From positions 1,571,001-1,635,000 of the forward strand of contig WAEK01000002.1 in the NCBI GenBank assembly GCA_011634665.1: DNA of 64,000 nucleotides, given 5' to 3'. The notes under the pieces are model-generated. The model did no database searches. It saw only the letters and a list, made by a program, of their open reading frames with translations, and was not told the DNA's origin. The stretch is from Mortierella sp. BCC40632. Its lineage: Eukaryota > Mortierellomycota > Mortierellomycetes > Mortierellales > Mortierellaceae. Below are positions 50,401-62,447 of the stretch, piece by piece (the stretch's first letter is position 1; every line of letters starts with the position of its first letter). Made by a program: the position numbers and the translations under genes.

Positions 50401-53400
50401 TGAAGTACTTTGTGTTGATTGCTGAAGGAGTGAACATATCAATGGTGACTGGTGTTGTCATAGTCTTGTCCTCACTGGCGGGCTCCTCAAAGTTTTCCTC
50501 GATGGTTCCTGGAATCAATACGGGGTTGAAAGTCTTTTTGGCTCTTGGATGGGGGTCATTCCAGTTCTTTTGCAAAACCTGCTTCATCACAATGCTTTCC
50601 CAAATACACATCCTATTATGAACAGCGCAGTTATTAGTTCCGATGGTACTAAATCCTGTGTGATATGATGTGGAGACCAGGCAGTCTATGGGATGTATTC
50701 AAACTGCTGAGGCATACCTGTGTAACTGTCCTAAGCTTTCCAGGGCCTCATCGCCATTTGCCTTTACAAATGCAGCAAGGACGGGCACTGAGTTTCGACC
50801 GTGTGAGAAGGTCGAGGCACAATACATATCAGAAAGCAAACCACTAAGCGTGTGAAGGCTAATAAGAGCTCTGAGATATTCATTGCCCTGTGCGATATCC
50901 TTCTCACTTGAGTCTAGAAACGGATAAAGGATATGAAGTTTAACATGTTAGAGCGTGACTCTTTCTCTCGCTTTCTTATTTTCTCCCTCCAAAGCGCAAG
51001 TATGGTACAGCAAAGCTTGATACCTGCAATATCGATGTACTGGATAAGGTCCGAGCCAGTGTTAGTTGATTCCAACAATGGTTTGACCTGGACCATTACT
51101 CTGTTCACTTCCCTCAAGACCGAAGTAACAGCAGCAGCTGGATTGGTCTCGCTAAGCAATTTCAGAAGATGTGAGAGAGTGAAAAAGGCGGGTGTGTTGG
51201 CGAGATCGTATGGCAAGGCTGTCAATGAATAAAATTTCATAAAGAGATTGATTCCATCCTCCTTGAGGAAGTCCTTGGCACTCTGAATGTTCTGGAAAAA
51301 GCTCTCGCAGAACTAAAAGAAATAGCAATGGATAATAATCAGTAAATTTTCTGTGAGAGTACAAGTTATAGAAACAAAAGATAAACAGTCTGTCACTTAC
51401 TCTGGCAGCCCCTTCGATCAATTGGGCAACAAGGCTATCCTTCCTATCGTCCTTGGCGATATCCTCTTCTGTGACCTCACCAAGCGCTGGTGCATCCTTG
51501 CTTCGAGTTTTTTGCAAAGTGCTAAACACCAACTCCTCGCTGGGCAACACCTCCGGCTCACATAACTTCAAAACTGTGTGAAGCATAGCAACAACCTCCT
51601 TCATGACAATGGGCTTGAGGCTAGGCTGGTGGCGGACAAGTTCATCCATAGAAACGCCCAAATTGGATGCAATATCGCTATCCTGGAAGGCTCGAACATG
51701 TGGAATCGATGTAAAGATACTGAAGAATTTTTTCATATCAAATTCTTTGGTGAGCATCTCCAGTCCTGCAGGGTTCAAGCAAATAGCTCCAAATGCTCCG
51801 GGAAGATTCATCACAACATCCGTTGAGGCTGGGATTTCCTTTGACAGACTTGCCAAGAGCGTCTGGGGTATCTTGGCCTCCTGCAGAATGGTGAGTGAAG
51901 TAGGCTCGTTGTGGATAAAGGAAGCCATGGTGTTGATTGCTATTACGGTTAGAGAGGCAACACAGTTAGAATCCAAAGAAGAATAGTCATCAAAACGATG
52001 AGTCCACTACCACTTTCTTTCATACCATGAGCATAGACTGCTGTTCCAAGGGCAGTAGGATTCTCCATGATCGATTTAAGAGTCGAAGGCAATGTGGTAT
52101 CGATCAGATTCCGCAAGCCTTCTTGGTTTGGGCTCTGCATCATATGCAACGCAAATTTGAACATTGCCTTCAGCAATGCTGTCCTTTCAAACGGGATTGG
52201 TGATACTTCCTCTTCTTAGGTTTGTTAAAGAATTTAAAGTTAGATGATAGAAGTGTGATGATGCAAAGTATACTGGCGATAATGTCATTGTGCGAATAAT
52301 TACCTTTCGAGGCGCCTTCTCCTGTAATAGTAACACCGGTCATCTTGGAAGCCTCTGCATCTCTGACGAGCTCTAAGGAATAGTCTACCTCATCTTTAAT
52401 CCTGGTGACTAGGGTGTCAAGTCCATTCGAGTTACAGAATGATGAGAATGCTGTGTTGAAGCCATATACAGCATTGTCTAGTATTGAGACACTCTTCGTA
52501 ACGTTCTTCATGAAGAGAAAAAAAATATGGTTAAGAAAAATCTTTAAAAAAAACAAGCATATGCTAGATGAAAGAGTCAAGTAGGGGATGGTGCTTTTAC
52601 CTTAAGCTGAGAAACATGCTTATTCGAAAGAAGTTGCAAAAGGATCGGAACTAGGCCTGCAGAGATGACCATGTTTCCACCCGTCTGCGTGCTAACGAGG
52701 TACGAGATGAAAGCGAAAAGAGCATCCAAAAAGTCCTGTGGATATGGAGCTGTTTAAAGACAAACAAAAATGAAACAGGATTAGAGAGTTTTTCAAGCCA
52801 AAGGAGTTAGCGTTGGTTGGAAAGAGCAGATCAAAAAAAACTTGCCTCGTTCAGAGTCTAATCCCGACATGACTTTGCGAAGAGCATAAAGAAGGACACC
52901 ATGGCTCGCTGAAGCATTGATTGCGGTCAATACGTCGGTCTGCTTGTTCCTTAGGTGAGCAAGGCCATCCAAAGCGAACAATGCCACAGTTTGAAGACTC
53001 TACAAAAAATACTGAGTTAATTTATCTTGAAAGTAGAAGCAGCCTGGTTAAGCATTAGATAATTTTAGCCGATGATGATGATAATGACTTACAAATGGCA
53101 CCTTGTGATCTGGATGGATAAGTTCTGTCAAGCTCTGAATGACTTCGGGATCGAAAGCGAAAAATTTCTCGATAATAATAGCTTCCGACAAAACATGCGA
53201 CATCACAGCAATGGCTAGGATACGGATAGTCAAGAGCTGCAAGCGACGCCCGGGGTCGCGAATACCTGTCGCTATCCTGATCCGATTAAGTAACTGAAAC
53301 TGATGTTCTTCAGGGATCTGATACTCCTGAATCAGGTTTTTAAGAATCTCATAGTCGGTCGTTCCTTTTTGACCAACATTCGTAAGTTGGATCACAACCA

Positions 53401-55048
53401 TGCCCTCACTAGGAGCTGATGGCGCAGTGTTGTTGCTTCCTGAAGTGGTCGTGCCCGTGTTTGCGGACGATGAGACGCCCCCCGTAGAAGAGCGCCGTCG
53501 CTTGGCTGGAGTATGAGGTGTTTGAGTGGTGGATGCAGAGGCAGCTGGATCGCTGGGTGCGGGTACAGTAGCAGGGGTCGTGGTGGGTGGGGTTGTGTCG
53601 CTGGGACTAGGCTTTGAGGGTGTGACAGTCTTGAAGAACTGGAAGTTAAGCATCGAAAGTCTTTCTGGGATTTCGACAGTATCATCCGCCAGCTGCTGGA
53701 GATCCACGCCAAGCTCCCTGTTGCCCCACGAGTGTGCAAGAGCCAACAGTCGGTCCTGTGAGACGATGAATATTGATTTTGCTGAACGCTGAGCACTGTG
53801 GCGCTGTGCTGGTCGAAGAAGAAGCCGGAGAGTAGCCTCAAGCACATCCAAGTCACGCGTATAGAGCAGATCGTTGAGTTGCATGCAAAAAAAAAAAAAA
53901 AAAAAAAAAACGGTAACGATGACCAAGAAAAGAGAGTCAGCACCAATACTTGCCCTCGATCTAACAGAGTCTAGATCTATCAGAGTCTAGGCCGACTCAG
54001 ATACATGGTACGCAGTGTAATATACCTCGTATGATGCATAAAGGTTGCGGTTGGTGCAACTCTCGAGCAAGAGTCTAGAGAAGAATAAGATCGCAAGAAC
54101 AAGACGTCGATCCTCCGTCGAGAATTCCTTAGGCTGAGGCTTCTTCATATCATGGCTCTTGCACAATAAGTCGAGGATCTCATCAAAGCGATTGAGCACG
54201 CCCACCCAATGAAAAAGATCTCCTCGTGGCCAGATCCATTCTGGAGTGGCCTCAATATGCGCCGCTATCTCAGATTGGGGGCAATCCTTGAGAGTCTTTA
54301 TAAGGTTCCTGACAGGAAGTGGCTAGGAGTCAAACAATACAACGAAAACAAGTGTGGTGAGCGTCAGTAGAGAGCATCAAAAGAAGGGTGGGTAGGGTCC
54401 TCGTCGGTATTGGCCACGGGAATGCTGCCTTGTTGTGTGGACTGCATGCCTCAATGCACGGAAACATGCCTCCAGTCTTATCTGTGGCACCTGCTCGCAG
54501 CACAGACAGATAAATAGGAGAGAGTGGTAGCATCTACACTGTCACTGACGCCCGTCAATCCGCATGCCTAATCACTTGGTCCACCACACCTAAGCTAGCT
54601 TGGACTACACAGGTTTCCACACTTTCTATATGAGAAAAGAGGGGTGGGAGGGGTGGGTGGAAGGGGAGGGTATGGTAAAACACGCCTCTCTAGACTGCCT
54701 GCAATGACTGCATGCAATCGTCACTGCGGAAAACTGGCTTTTTTGAAATGCAGATTCCATTCTTTCTCGGTCTTGGGTTCGAGTAAACTCTGCTCCCTCC
54801 TGTTGCTCATTTGTCAGCTGGGTATGAGTGTTGCCCTCAGTCTTAGCTGGCTTACTGGCTGGCGATGAAATACTTATCCAAGTCCTCTCTTCTGATGATA
54901 TCTGCTGCGGCAAAAGCGGAGAGAGAACGATACTCAAAAGTGCTTTTACTCCCTGACCGACCACCAAGCTCGATCATAAGGGAAAGGACTTGTCTTCTCT
55001 GCTTACCGGAATTGCCAACCTCTTGACGGGTGTCTTTTTAATCTTCAT
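41446..55048 (-). CDS. TOM1: HECT-type E3 ubiquitin ligase, Tom1/HUWE1 family
   Basis: This giant ligase transfers ubiquitin from an E2 through a catalytic Cys to substrates such as unassembled ribosomal proteins and histones. Fourteen exons (minus strand): 55007-55048, 54026-54322, 53093-53881, 52846-52999, 52601-52749, 52304-52505, 52026-52214, 51401-51939, 51024-51312, 50718-50913, 50353-50612, 50127-50246, 41678-50024 and 41446-41548. The model gives 3,891 residues (yeast Tom1 3,268, human HUWE1 4,374). The N-terminal ~1,100 residues are the armadillo-like DUF908/DUF913 region. A UBA domain ([15 protein letters not shown]) is near 1280. An acidic tract with an 11-His run is near 2230-2420. 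UBM-like motifs ([18 protein letters not shown]) are near 2800-2850. The HECT domain fills about the last 370 residues with Cys near 3858 in AHTCFNQLDLP. One intron is GC-AG and one lacks a normal AG acceptor (see findings). Confidence 0.95.
53958..53989 (-). repeat. Two-copy 16-bp tandem duplication in TOM1 intron 2
   Basis: Two adjacent 16-base copies (plus strand unit GATCTAWCAGAGTCTA) differ at one base. They lie inside the intron whose acceptor is abnormal. Confidence 0.8.
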
Positions 55049-55779
55049 TCAGGCAATGAGAACAGCCTCTTTTACTTGTGTTGATTGTCGGTGGTAAGTG
55101 AAAAGAAAAAAAGAAAAAAGAAAAAAGAAAAGAGAGTCTGTGTTGAAAAGTGGTGGAGGTGAAGACAGTTAATGTGAATGGAGAAAAGACGGACTCGAGA
55201 AGTATGCTTGTGCAGGATGTAAGGAAGGAGAATGGCTGGGAACAGACGCGTGTGATTCGAGAGCCTCGCAAAGCTTGGAAACTCTGAGGGGAATAAAATG
55301 GAAACAAATGGACGTTCTCGCTCCTGCCGGTCTTTCGTCCAGATAAATGTATCTGTTGATTGCTGATGCTGGTGAAAAAGAAAAAGGAAAAAAAAGGGTG
55401 GGGCAGGGGAAACAAAGAAGGTCAGGGTGTCGTGAGCAAGGGGAGGGCTATCGATGAACACGCACGAAGTGATGCCGAAACTGTGTGAGAAACTATGCCA
55501 AAACGAGGCTTTGCAACTCGTTTTTTTTTTCTTATACGTCATCGAAAAAAAAAAGGGGGGGCAAAATGGACTACGATTAACTAAAAAAGGTAAAAGGGCA
55601 ACAGATTTATTTGCCCAATTGCCCTGACGATGCCATGATAGTGGAGGGTTGCCATCACTAGTCTGTTATTCTTAGTAAATATCATTTATTACACTCTTTG
55701 AAGTTGTTGCAGTAAAGTTTTAGAGGAATTCACTGCAGCCTGGAGGTCCTCCAAGCTACAGGTTTTGGCTTTTTGTTTA
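55049..55779. other. Spacer between TOM1 start and the MULE remnant
   Basis: This should hold the TOM1 promoter and the left flank of the MULE element. I could not identify a terminal inverted repeat or target-site duplication by eye. A/G-homopolymer stretches lie at 55105-55130 and 55544-55560. Confidence 0.45.
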
Positions 55780-57810
55780 TCAACTTGGCAATCGAACACC
55801 CATTGCTAAAAAGAGTTCCTTTTCTACATCTTCAAAGACCCTCTTCCTCTGCTCCTTCCGTCGATATCTCTCTTCCTCTTCGTCCGTGGCTCTCAAGTAT
55901 TCGAGCTGGGTGTAGGCCAGTGGGCTGTGTATGGCTAACTGGTCTCTGAGTGAATCATTTTTGATGCTGCTGATGCTGCTGATGCCGCTGATGCTGCTGT
56001 TGCTGTTGATACTGTCGTTTTCTTTGTCTATGCTATCGGATGACATAGGCGAAAGAAAGCGACTGAGCCATAGGTCGTGAAAAACACGCTCGACAAGAAA
56101 GAGGTGTTTGCACGGAAGGGGCTTGCGCCTGAAAAAGTCGGGGCATGAACATGAGACTAGCTGCCCGGATCTGGCAATTACAACAATAGTGTAAAGTTTA
56201 TCTGGAGTGGTGGGGTCCAATGAATGTATGAAAATCTACCCGAGAAGCGGAAGAAAGAATAGATAAAATCCATTATAAGTGACATTCGACTGAGCAAACG
56301 AATCCGGAATGGTTATCAACTGCCTCATGGTCATCAAACCATACTTGTAGATGTCCATCATTGCAGGGTTGATCTTTGTTGAAGCTGATCTTGCGCTGTG
56401 CTTCGTCGAACGAAACTTCGTCTGCCTTCTGCTTCCTCACCTTATCCTCTTTCCTCCAAGGTATGGGCAGGAAGCCTCTCTTAGTCTTGAAGTATGCGAA
56501 TCGAAACTCTCTATTGACTCGGCCCTGTAATAAATAAACAACTCGATCGACGCGGAGATTCCGTTCACCATCAAGGTGGTAGCCCTTCAAACGAGCATGC
56601 CACGACTCTATCCAATTATTGGTTGTGACAACTTGCCCGTCCTAATTAAATGAGACGAGTGTATTATTTAACTGGTGATAATCATGACGATCGACGTGGA
56701 AAGGAATTGAGATACACTTTTACCTCTCTTACCTCTCTGTGGAAAAATGCCCATCTCTCCCAGCCTTCCCTTCTTGTCGAACCAGTTCTTCTGGATGTAA
56801 TTAATCACTGGCGATGCAGCTGAATAAAGCTCTTTTTGAACCTAATCCAGAGTGTCTGCTGTAACTCGGGTGACCTGGCTCTGCGAACCCTCATTCAAAA
56901 GTGGCCGCATCTGTTTTTTCCGCCCTTCCTGTCGAATGAGTGCAACATATGAGTATACGTCTAAGAATACTCTGTAGTTTCAGTTCAAAGAGAAGAGAGA
57001 GAGAGAAATGCCTACCGAGAACTTGAACAGCTGTTTCTCCCACAGCTGTCCGACATGGAAATCGCAATAATAGATCTTTGACTCGGGGAAAACAGCCCCG
57101 ATGGCGTGGGACTCGGCTTCTGCACAGTCCACCATATGAATGAATCCGTTTTCAGAACACATTCGTTTTTTTAGCCATTGCAGCCACCGAATGATAGGAT
57201 AGCTAATGGGTTTAAAGCACAAATAAAATACAAGTCCATTAATACATGTGGCACAGGTAACGATGCAGATGCACAGAAATAAAAATGGGAATCATACCGA
57301 GATTCAGACTTGCACGCCATGTAGGCGACAGGGATTCCTTGATGGATATCTTTGTCATTGACAAGTAGAGTAAACAAATATGCTGAGCCGTGGACATTGC
57401 TGCCCTCTTCGGTCGGTGTAATGTCCCTTATAGTCTTGTGAGTCGAATCCATACAGTAGCAGCTGGAGTTTCCAGACATGATGACCTATGGACATATTAA
57501 AAGACATTGATAGTTGGCAACATGCATGACTGAGAAGCTCGAACGCATGCTATCTGTAGTTTACCATCAGCTGAAAGCTCGTGCACCATCCATACGCAAA
57601 TCCTGTCAGTGCTGCATCCTCAACGAACATGGTCTTGCCACCCTTGTTTTCGATTTCTTTTGAACCACAGTTTGACGCTGTTGGCAACGCACCTATCCTT
57701 CTGATATTCCATTTTTTTCTCTTGGAGATAATTTGTCGAATAAAACCAGGGTCAATGAATAGGTTGCCAGAAACAATTCCTTTGGAGTGATCATGGGCCG
57801 CGTCCTCCAT
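55780..57810 (-). pseudogene. MULE transposase, catalytic DDE and SWIM zinc-finger part (broken)
   Basis: Recognisable exons are 57565-57810, 57298-57485, 57016-57202, about 56733-56928, 56273-56641 and 55780-about 56240. The DDE triad is present: first Asp in YCMDSTHKT (codon 57447-57449), second Asp in HMVDCAEAE (57127-57129) and Glu in NNWIESWHARL (56606-56608). The SWIM zinc finger (CSCPDFFRR...CKH) closes the protein. Lesions include an in-frame TAG at 56842-56844, a phase conflict between the next two exons, and a TAA at 56273-56275 followed by a one-base shift before the SWIM exon. This copy is unlikely to make active transposase by itself. Unrecognised splicing could rescue one of these, but not easily all. 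Confidence 0.85.
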
Positions 57811-58262
57811 CTACATGGTACGTTTGAAGACATTAGACACAAAACTACACTGTTCAGGAAATAGGACAAAAGCCAACACTTTCTGCGGGGCATGGAAAAT
57901 TTCAACAAATTTTAAAAAAAAAAGGAGCATTTCCATATTTGTCTTATACAAATTCAAGTAACTTGGGAGTTAAACTCAATTAGCTAAACAATGGGTATTT
58001 GGTGCTGGTTTCCTGTTCAACACCCCTTCAGCTTTTTGTATGCAGCTAACCCCACGCCCAATAATTCATTCACTGTTATTAAAGGTTCATTCAAGCAACA
58101 CCGTCGATGACCATAGGAAGTTAGGATGTCCATCAAGACTGGGATGGCTCTTCGTTTTGGTGATATTATTCCCTCTAGCTGTCTCCATTCCTGATGAAGA
58201 CAGTTGAGCGAAGTCTCTCAGAAAAGAAGACTAATGTGTTTGAAAGAACACCGGCCAATTTA

Positions 58263-59333
58263 TTACAACTTTCTATTCATTTTTTGGAACTTGTTAAGTG
58301 ATAGGGTATTGTGCTGGATCAAAGCAGCCACTTCTGCGAGGGCTGTCTTCTCTCTATGCATGACATCGCCCTCACGATCCACCATCATTTTCAGAATTCC
58401 TCGCACAATGGCTTTCTTGAAGGTCCATAATGCGTTGTAAGTGTTTTTGTCCTTTGCTGGGTTTACGTATCTCCAGGCAGTTTCGGCCATATGGCTGCTG
58501 GCAAAAGTGTGGCGCCTGTTTTCCCCATTCAACCAATAGATCGAGGGTTGTTGGACGCCGTCGCGTACCAAACCATAGAACCACTCCTCCCAGTGCTCCT
58601 CTAACGGCCTTGATCGAGAAACCATCTCATACGTAAACCCATTAGACACATCAAACTCAATGATACAACGACTCTCGGCCACCTCAGCCGCCAACAAGTC
58701 TAGACGCTCCTCTAAGCTCAGAGATGGCCCAGGAGGTATCGATTGTACCTGTGACGGTGGTTGAGAAGCATCACCCAGTGTCACCTGTGCCAAATCCTCA
58801 CACATCTCTATCGCATCGAATTGCTCGGTCAATGGATCTTCCAAGTCAATAGTTTCCACACCATTGTCTTCCATCCCATCCAGATAGTTTTCTGGTGATG
58901 GTGAGGCTTGGTTCGACTGTTGCTGGAAGAGAGAAGTAAGTTGAGGTAGAGGAGGCGCTAATACAGTAGCGGGGATAGCTGTGCCATTTAGCCGCCTCAA
59001 CTGACGAATTCGCTGGAGATAGAGGCTTGGGGCCGCTTGCAGTACATAGAGCATGGCTTGAGCGTGTAGATCCTGAGAAGCTTCGACAGAGTGTTTGAGG
59101 GCGGCCGTCTGGACGGAAGATACTGTTTTTACAGTATTTTTGATACCGTTGGCGCTACTCACTAACAGTTCTTTAAACTCTGTCATTTTTTTTTTTTGCT
59201 TCCTGGTCGAGTTGTCCTTTGATCGCTCGGAAACTTTCCGCCATCGTGGAGTTTAATAGTCGAAATTCTGCTTCCAAGTAAGGGGCGTTGTGGCGAAGGC
59301 TATCCGATTGGGGTGGCGCAAGGGTGGTCATTT
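58263..59333 (-). pseudogene. Crypton C-terminal GCR1_C-like DNA-binding region
   Basis: The intact frame 58263-59186 encodes 307 residues: a helical N-terminal part, a Pro/Ser/Gln/acidic linker and a C-terminal domain (HWEEWFYGLVRDGVQQPSIYWL ... WRYVNP ... NTYNALWTFKKAIVRGIL). That domain resembles GCR1_C, a DNA-binding domain known to be fused to many fungal Crypton recombinases. Upstream, another frame begins with an ATG whose first bases overlap the recombinase TGA (AAATGACC at about 59327-59334) and shifts into this frame at a 12-base A run (plus-strand T run 59186-59197). It could be a separate second ORF or, more likely, the end of one fused protein split by homopolymer indels. Confidence 0.75.
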
Positions 59334-62300
59334 TGCTACAAGCTGGTCCTTGAATGCAAGAAACTCAGGGGTCTTGAAGACTGGCAAGTTGAAGATGTGG
59401 TGGTGGCCGTACAGTATTCCATCCTTGGGCTGGAGTTCCAGAAGGGCTACTGCATCTTGTAGTAATACCTTTCTCAGGTGTACAAGGAGGAGCAGAAACT
59501 TGAGCCGTAAAACGCCAGCTCTGTTTGACTCATCTGGCATTGGCATGGGATTGGCTCTACCATCGAGCTCGCTCCTGCCCTCCATAATATTTCTGGTCCA
59601 GAGAAGCCAATCTGGACATTCCGTAAAATAATCTTCCTCTATGAATGGAAAGATCTGTCGTTGAAGCTCAACCGACGGTGTTACACAATCGCGCTTGATC
59701 CATGGAGGTAGACCAGGCTGAAATGCGCCTGCCATAGCATATGCGCGACGCCTTTTTGGAAGAGGATGCAGGTAGTGGGTATTGAGGCGACTGCCGCCAC
59801 TAGGTTGCCATCCGCCATGAATCTGGATAGCGGAAAGAGAGGCACCAGCATCGTGCGCATGGTTGGCCCCTGAGTGGCGATAGAAGTGCGTAGGTTGATT
59901 AGTCACGATTCCTGTCGCCCCTGAATAGTCGAGACATGCCATCCAAATGCGCGTTAGGTGAAAGTTGCTGATGCTGTTTCTTTTTTGCCATTTCCATGGA
60001 CCAGATAAATATCTCGCCATTGGTTGTCGTGAAGATCCGGTTTACCCTCCTCGTGCTGAAAGGGAAATGGAAATAAGAGAGATAGATAAAAAGGTAAGTA
60101 CACTTTCGAGTTGAGCGCTAAAAGAGGCTTTGAATGGATACGACTTACTGTCTGCCAAAGATAGAACAGATAGAATGCGAGGGACCCAATCGGACAAATT
60201 TCTACATCAGAATTCCGAACAGCAACACCGTATGTGCAGCCACCATACCGCAGAGTTTTCCCCTGCGTCATGATCAGGACGATGGCAAAAAGTGCTCGGA
60301 CGAGGTCCTGTAATCGCACCAGTCATGTTCGCGAAGTGGTGAAAGTTGATGTGAGGTAATTTGGCCATTCGGATATTCTCACCACGCATCATCATAAAGT
60401 GTTTCCAGGAAACAATCAGGCGAGAACGAAGGCTGGTAAGTTTGTGTGGCAAATTCCTGCCATATTTGCTGTCCTCATGCTTCTGATATCGATCTATCCA
60501 TGCCGCCTTCATTACATCACGCAATTTATCGAGCTCCTTTCCGTCTGCATGATTGATAGTAGCGTATTTTTTGGATTCCATCCTTGGGTCGCCTGCAATT
60601 CGTGTTTTGTAAGCGTTGGTGATTGCATCGACTGCTGCTCCGCGTATGGCATGTACGGGGCCGCCTCCTTCCTTTAAGACCCCACTGCTCCCTTGCGACA
60701 TTCGAAGATCGTTAACGCCGTTGATATGTTGGAGTAATGTTGACATACTGGGCAGAACTTTGACACGCCTGGATACAGCTCTTCCTCTTCCATTGACATT
60801 GATTTCGGAAACCTGAACAGAGTTAGTCGCAAAAAAGGTAACACAGCCATTTTACGCCCTCCCCTCCGCCATCATCTCCTTCCAATGCCGTGCCTTCTTT
60901 CAGCCAGAGAAAAAACTTTTTTCATATTCGACTCGAAAATCAACCTTCTTAGTCCCTTCTATCCGGTATCCTTTCCGCTTGCACCACCGCTACAAGTAAA
61001 AATAACAACAACAACAAAACAAACAAAAAAAAAAATGAGTAATATGCGGTCGTCTTTAAATTTTGTGAGAGAGTTCTTACTTACTTACCCTCCAGTGTCG
61101 ATGAAATTGACCATATGCCGCCCTAGTGCCTCGCGCATGCTGTTGAATTCGCAAGTCTGACGACTCGTATAGGGCTACTTTCTCCCTGTGTTTCAAGCGA
61201 ATGGTCTCCAACTCCTTCTTAGTGAGCTTGATTTTGTTGGGGTTGGATTCCTTGGCCTTGCTCAAAAAAGTCGCCTTCATACTCTCAAACTCACGGTTCC
61301 ATCTCATGCGCTGTAGGTATCTCTCGTAAGTCTCTCCTGGACTCTGCATCGAAGTTGTCTCTGTGGTAAATTGGTCTTGATCCTGGTGTTGCTGTAGCTC
61401 TTCAACGTCCTCGGTATCCTCAAGCCACTGTGGTCTAGATCTTTTGCGCTGGTCTAATCGCGACCTTTTCGTTGATAAGTGATTGCATCCATGGGCCTTC
61501 CGCTTGGCAGAGGTATGAGGGTGAGTCGTTTCAGCTGTGGTGTCCTCTTCCTCATCCTCTTCTTCACTACTGTCGCTGTAGTCGCTATCAGTATCGTTTG
61601 CCGTATTGTCCATTGGAAACTGAGCGAAGTAACGCTCGTAGAAAAAAATGAAGGGGATAGTTGGCCTCATCAAAAGACCTGGGTCCATCATGAGACTCCT
61701 TTTTTCTTCCTCGTCATCCTCCTCTGGAATCGGCCCATTGATGTTCCTCTCTCTTGTCCGAAGTCTCTCTTCTTCTAGAAGACACTCTTCCTGAACCCCT
61801 TGCTCATCCTCTACAATGACTTCGTTTTCATTCTCTCCAGGAAGTCGGTCTCGCGAATTTCCAGTTGATGGCTCTCCAAGGTAATCGGGATTGTAACCAA
61901 AAAGACAGCCATCAGCATAGAACCGATCGACACGTCCTGGTCCGAGAACAGAATAGAGGTCTGTTTGACTAACAGTGGGTGGGTGGCTCTCTGTGTTGAT
62001 GACGGCGGGGTCATTGATTGTGCTATCGTCAACAGGATCGTTGGTTGAATTATTGGTAGCGAGATTGTCGATGGTGTTATTGTCGGTGGGAATATTGGTG
62101 GCGATACTACTAGCGGGATTGTTGGTATTGGTATCGCTGCTATTATGGCTTTCAAGGATGTCATATTCAGTGGCCTTTTGCTTTCCTTTCCCTCGACTGA
62201 TCGCTGCTTGCTTAGATCCTTTAGGCCGTCCTCTCTTTTTGGCTGCCACTGGTGCTGTAGTTGACGACTCTCTGGGGTGAAATGAGGGTGATGGTACGAA

Positions 62301-62447
62301 CACAAATGTCTTTGCTCTTGCTCTTGCCGATGCTGCTTTTGATGACTCTCCGCGACAAGGCGTGGACACAAACACGAAAGGATTAGGATGAGAGCTAGTT
62401 TCTTGCCCCATTTCCAACTCCTCAGAAATGGAGGCCTCCAAGGTCAT
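59328..62447 (-). pseudogene. Crypton tyrosine recombinase (frame-broken)
   Basis: Exon 1 is 61089-62447: an AT-hook (KKRGRPKGSK), Asn/Thr/Asp-rich spacer, acidic stretch, and the start of the recombinase (ARGTRAAYGQFHRHW). Exon 2 begins at 60812 after a GT-AG intron with a CTAAC branch (276 nt). Catalytic parts seen: box-I Arg in FMMMRGENIR (near 60384), the MTQGKTLRYGG strand, HxxR as HFYR (59877-59888), GGW, and the nucleophile Tyr in HYLHPLP (59772-59774). A further small intron follows YLFYLWQT (GTAAGT) with acceptor CAG before HEEGKPDLH. Two frame shifts are needed: near 60295-60315 and at a six-A run (59981-59986). The recombinase frame stops with TGA at 59328-59330. All active-site residues survive, so decay looks recent, or the shifts are assembly errors. 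Confidence 0.85.

Larger units (their letters stand above)
58263..62447 (-). mobile_element. Crypton (tyrosine-recombinase DNA transposon) nested in a MULE intron
   Basis: All main Crypton modules are present in order on the minus strand: an N-terminal region with an AT-hook, the tyrosine recombinase core, and a C-terminal GCR1_C-like DNA-binding domain. Cryptons move by a tyrosine recombinase and lack inverted repeats and true target duplications, so ends are hard to place. The limits given are those of coding sequence; the element must lie within 57811-62665. A TCAATCGGTA direct repeat at 62581-62590 and 62602-62611 sits just upstream and might be terminal or intronic. Confidence 0.85.
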
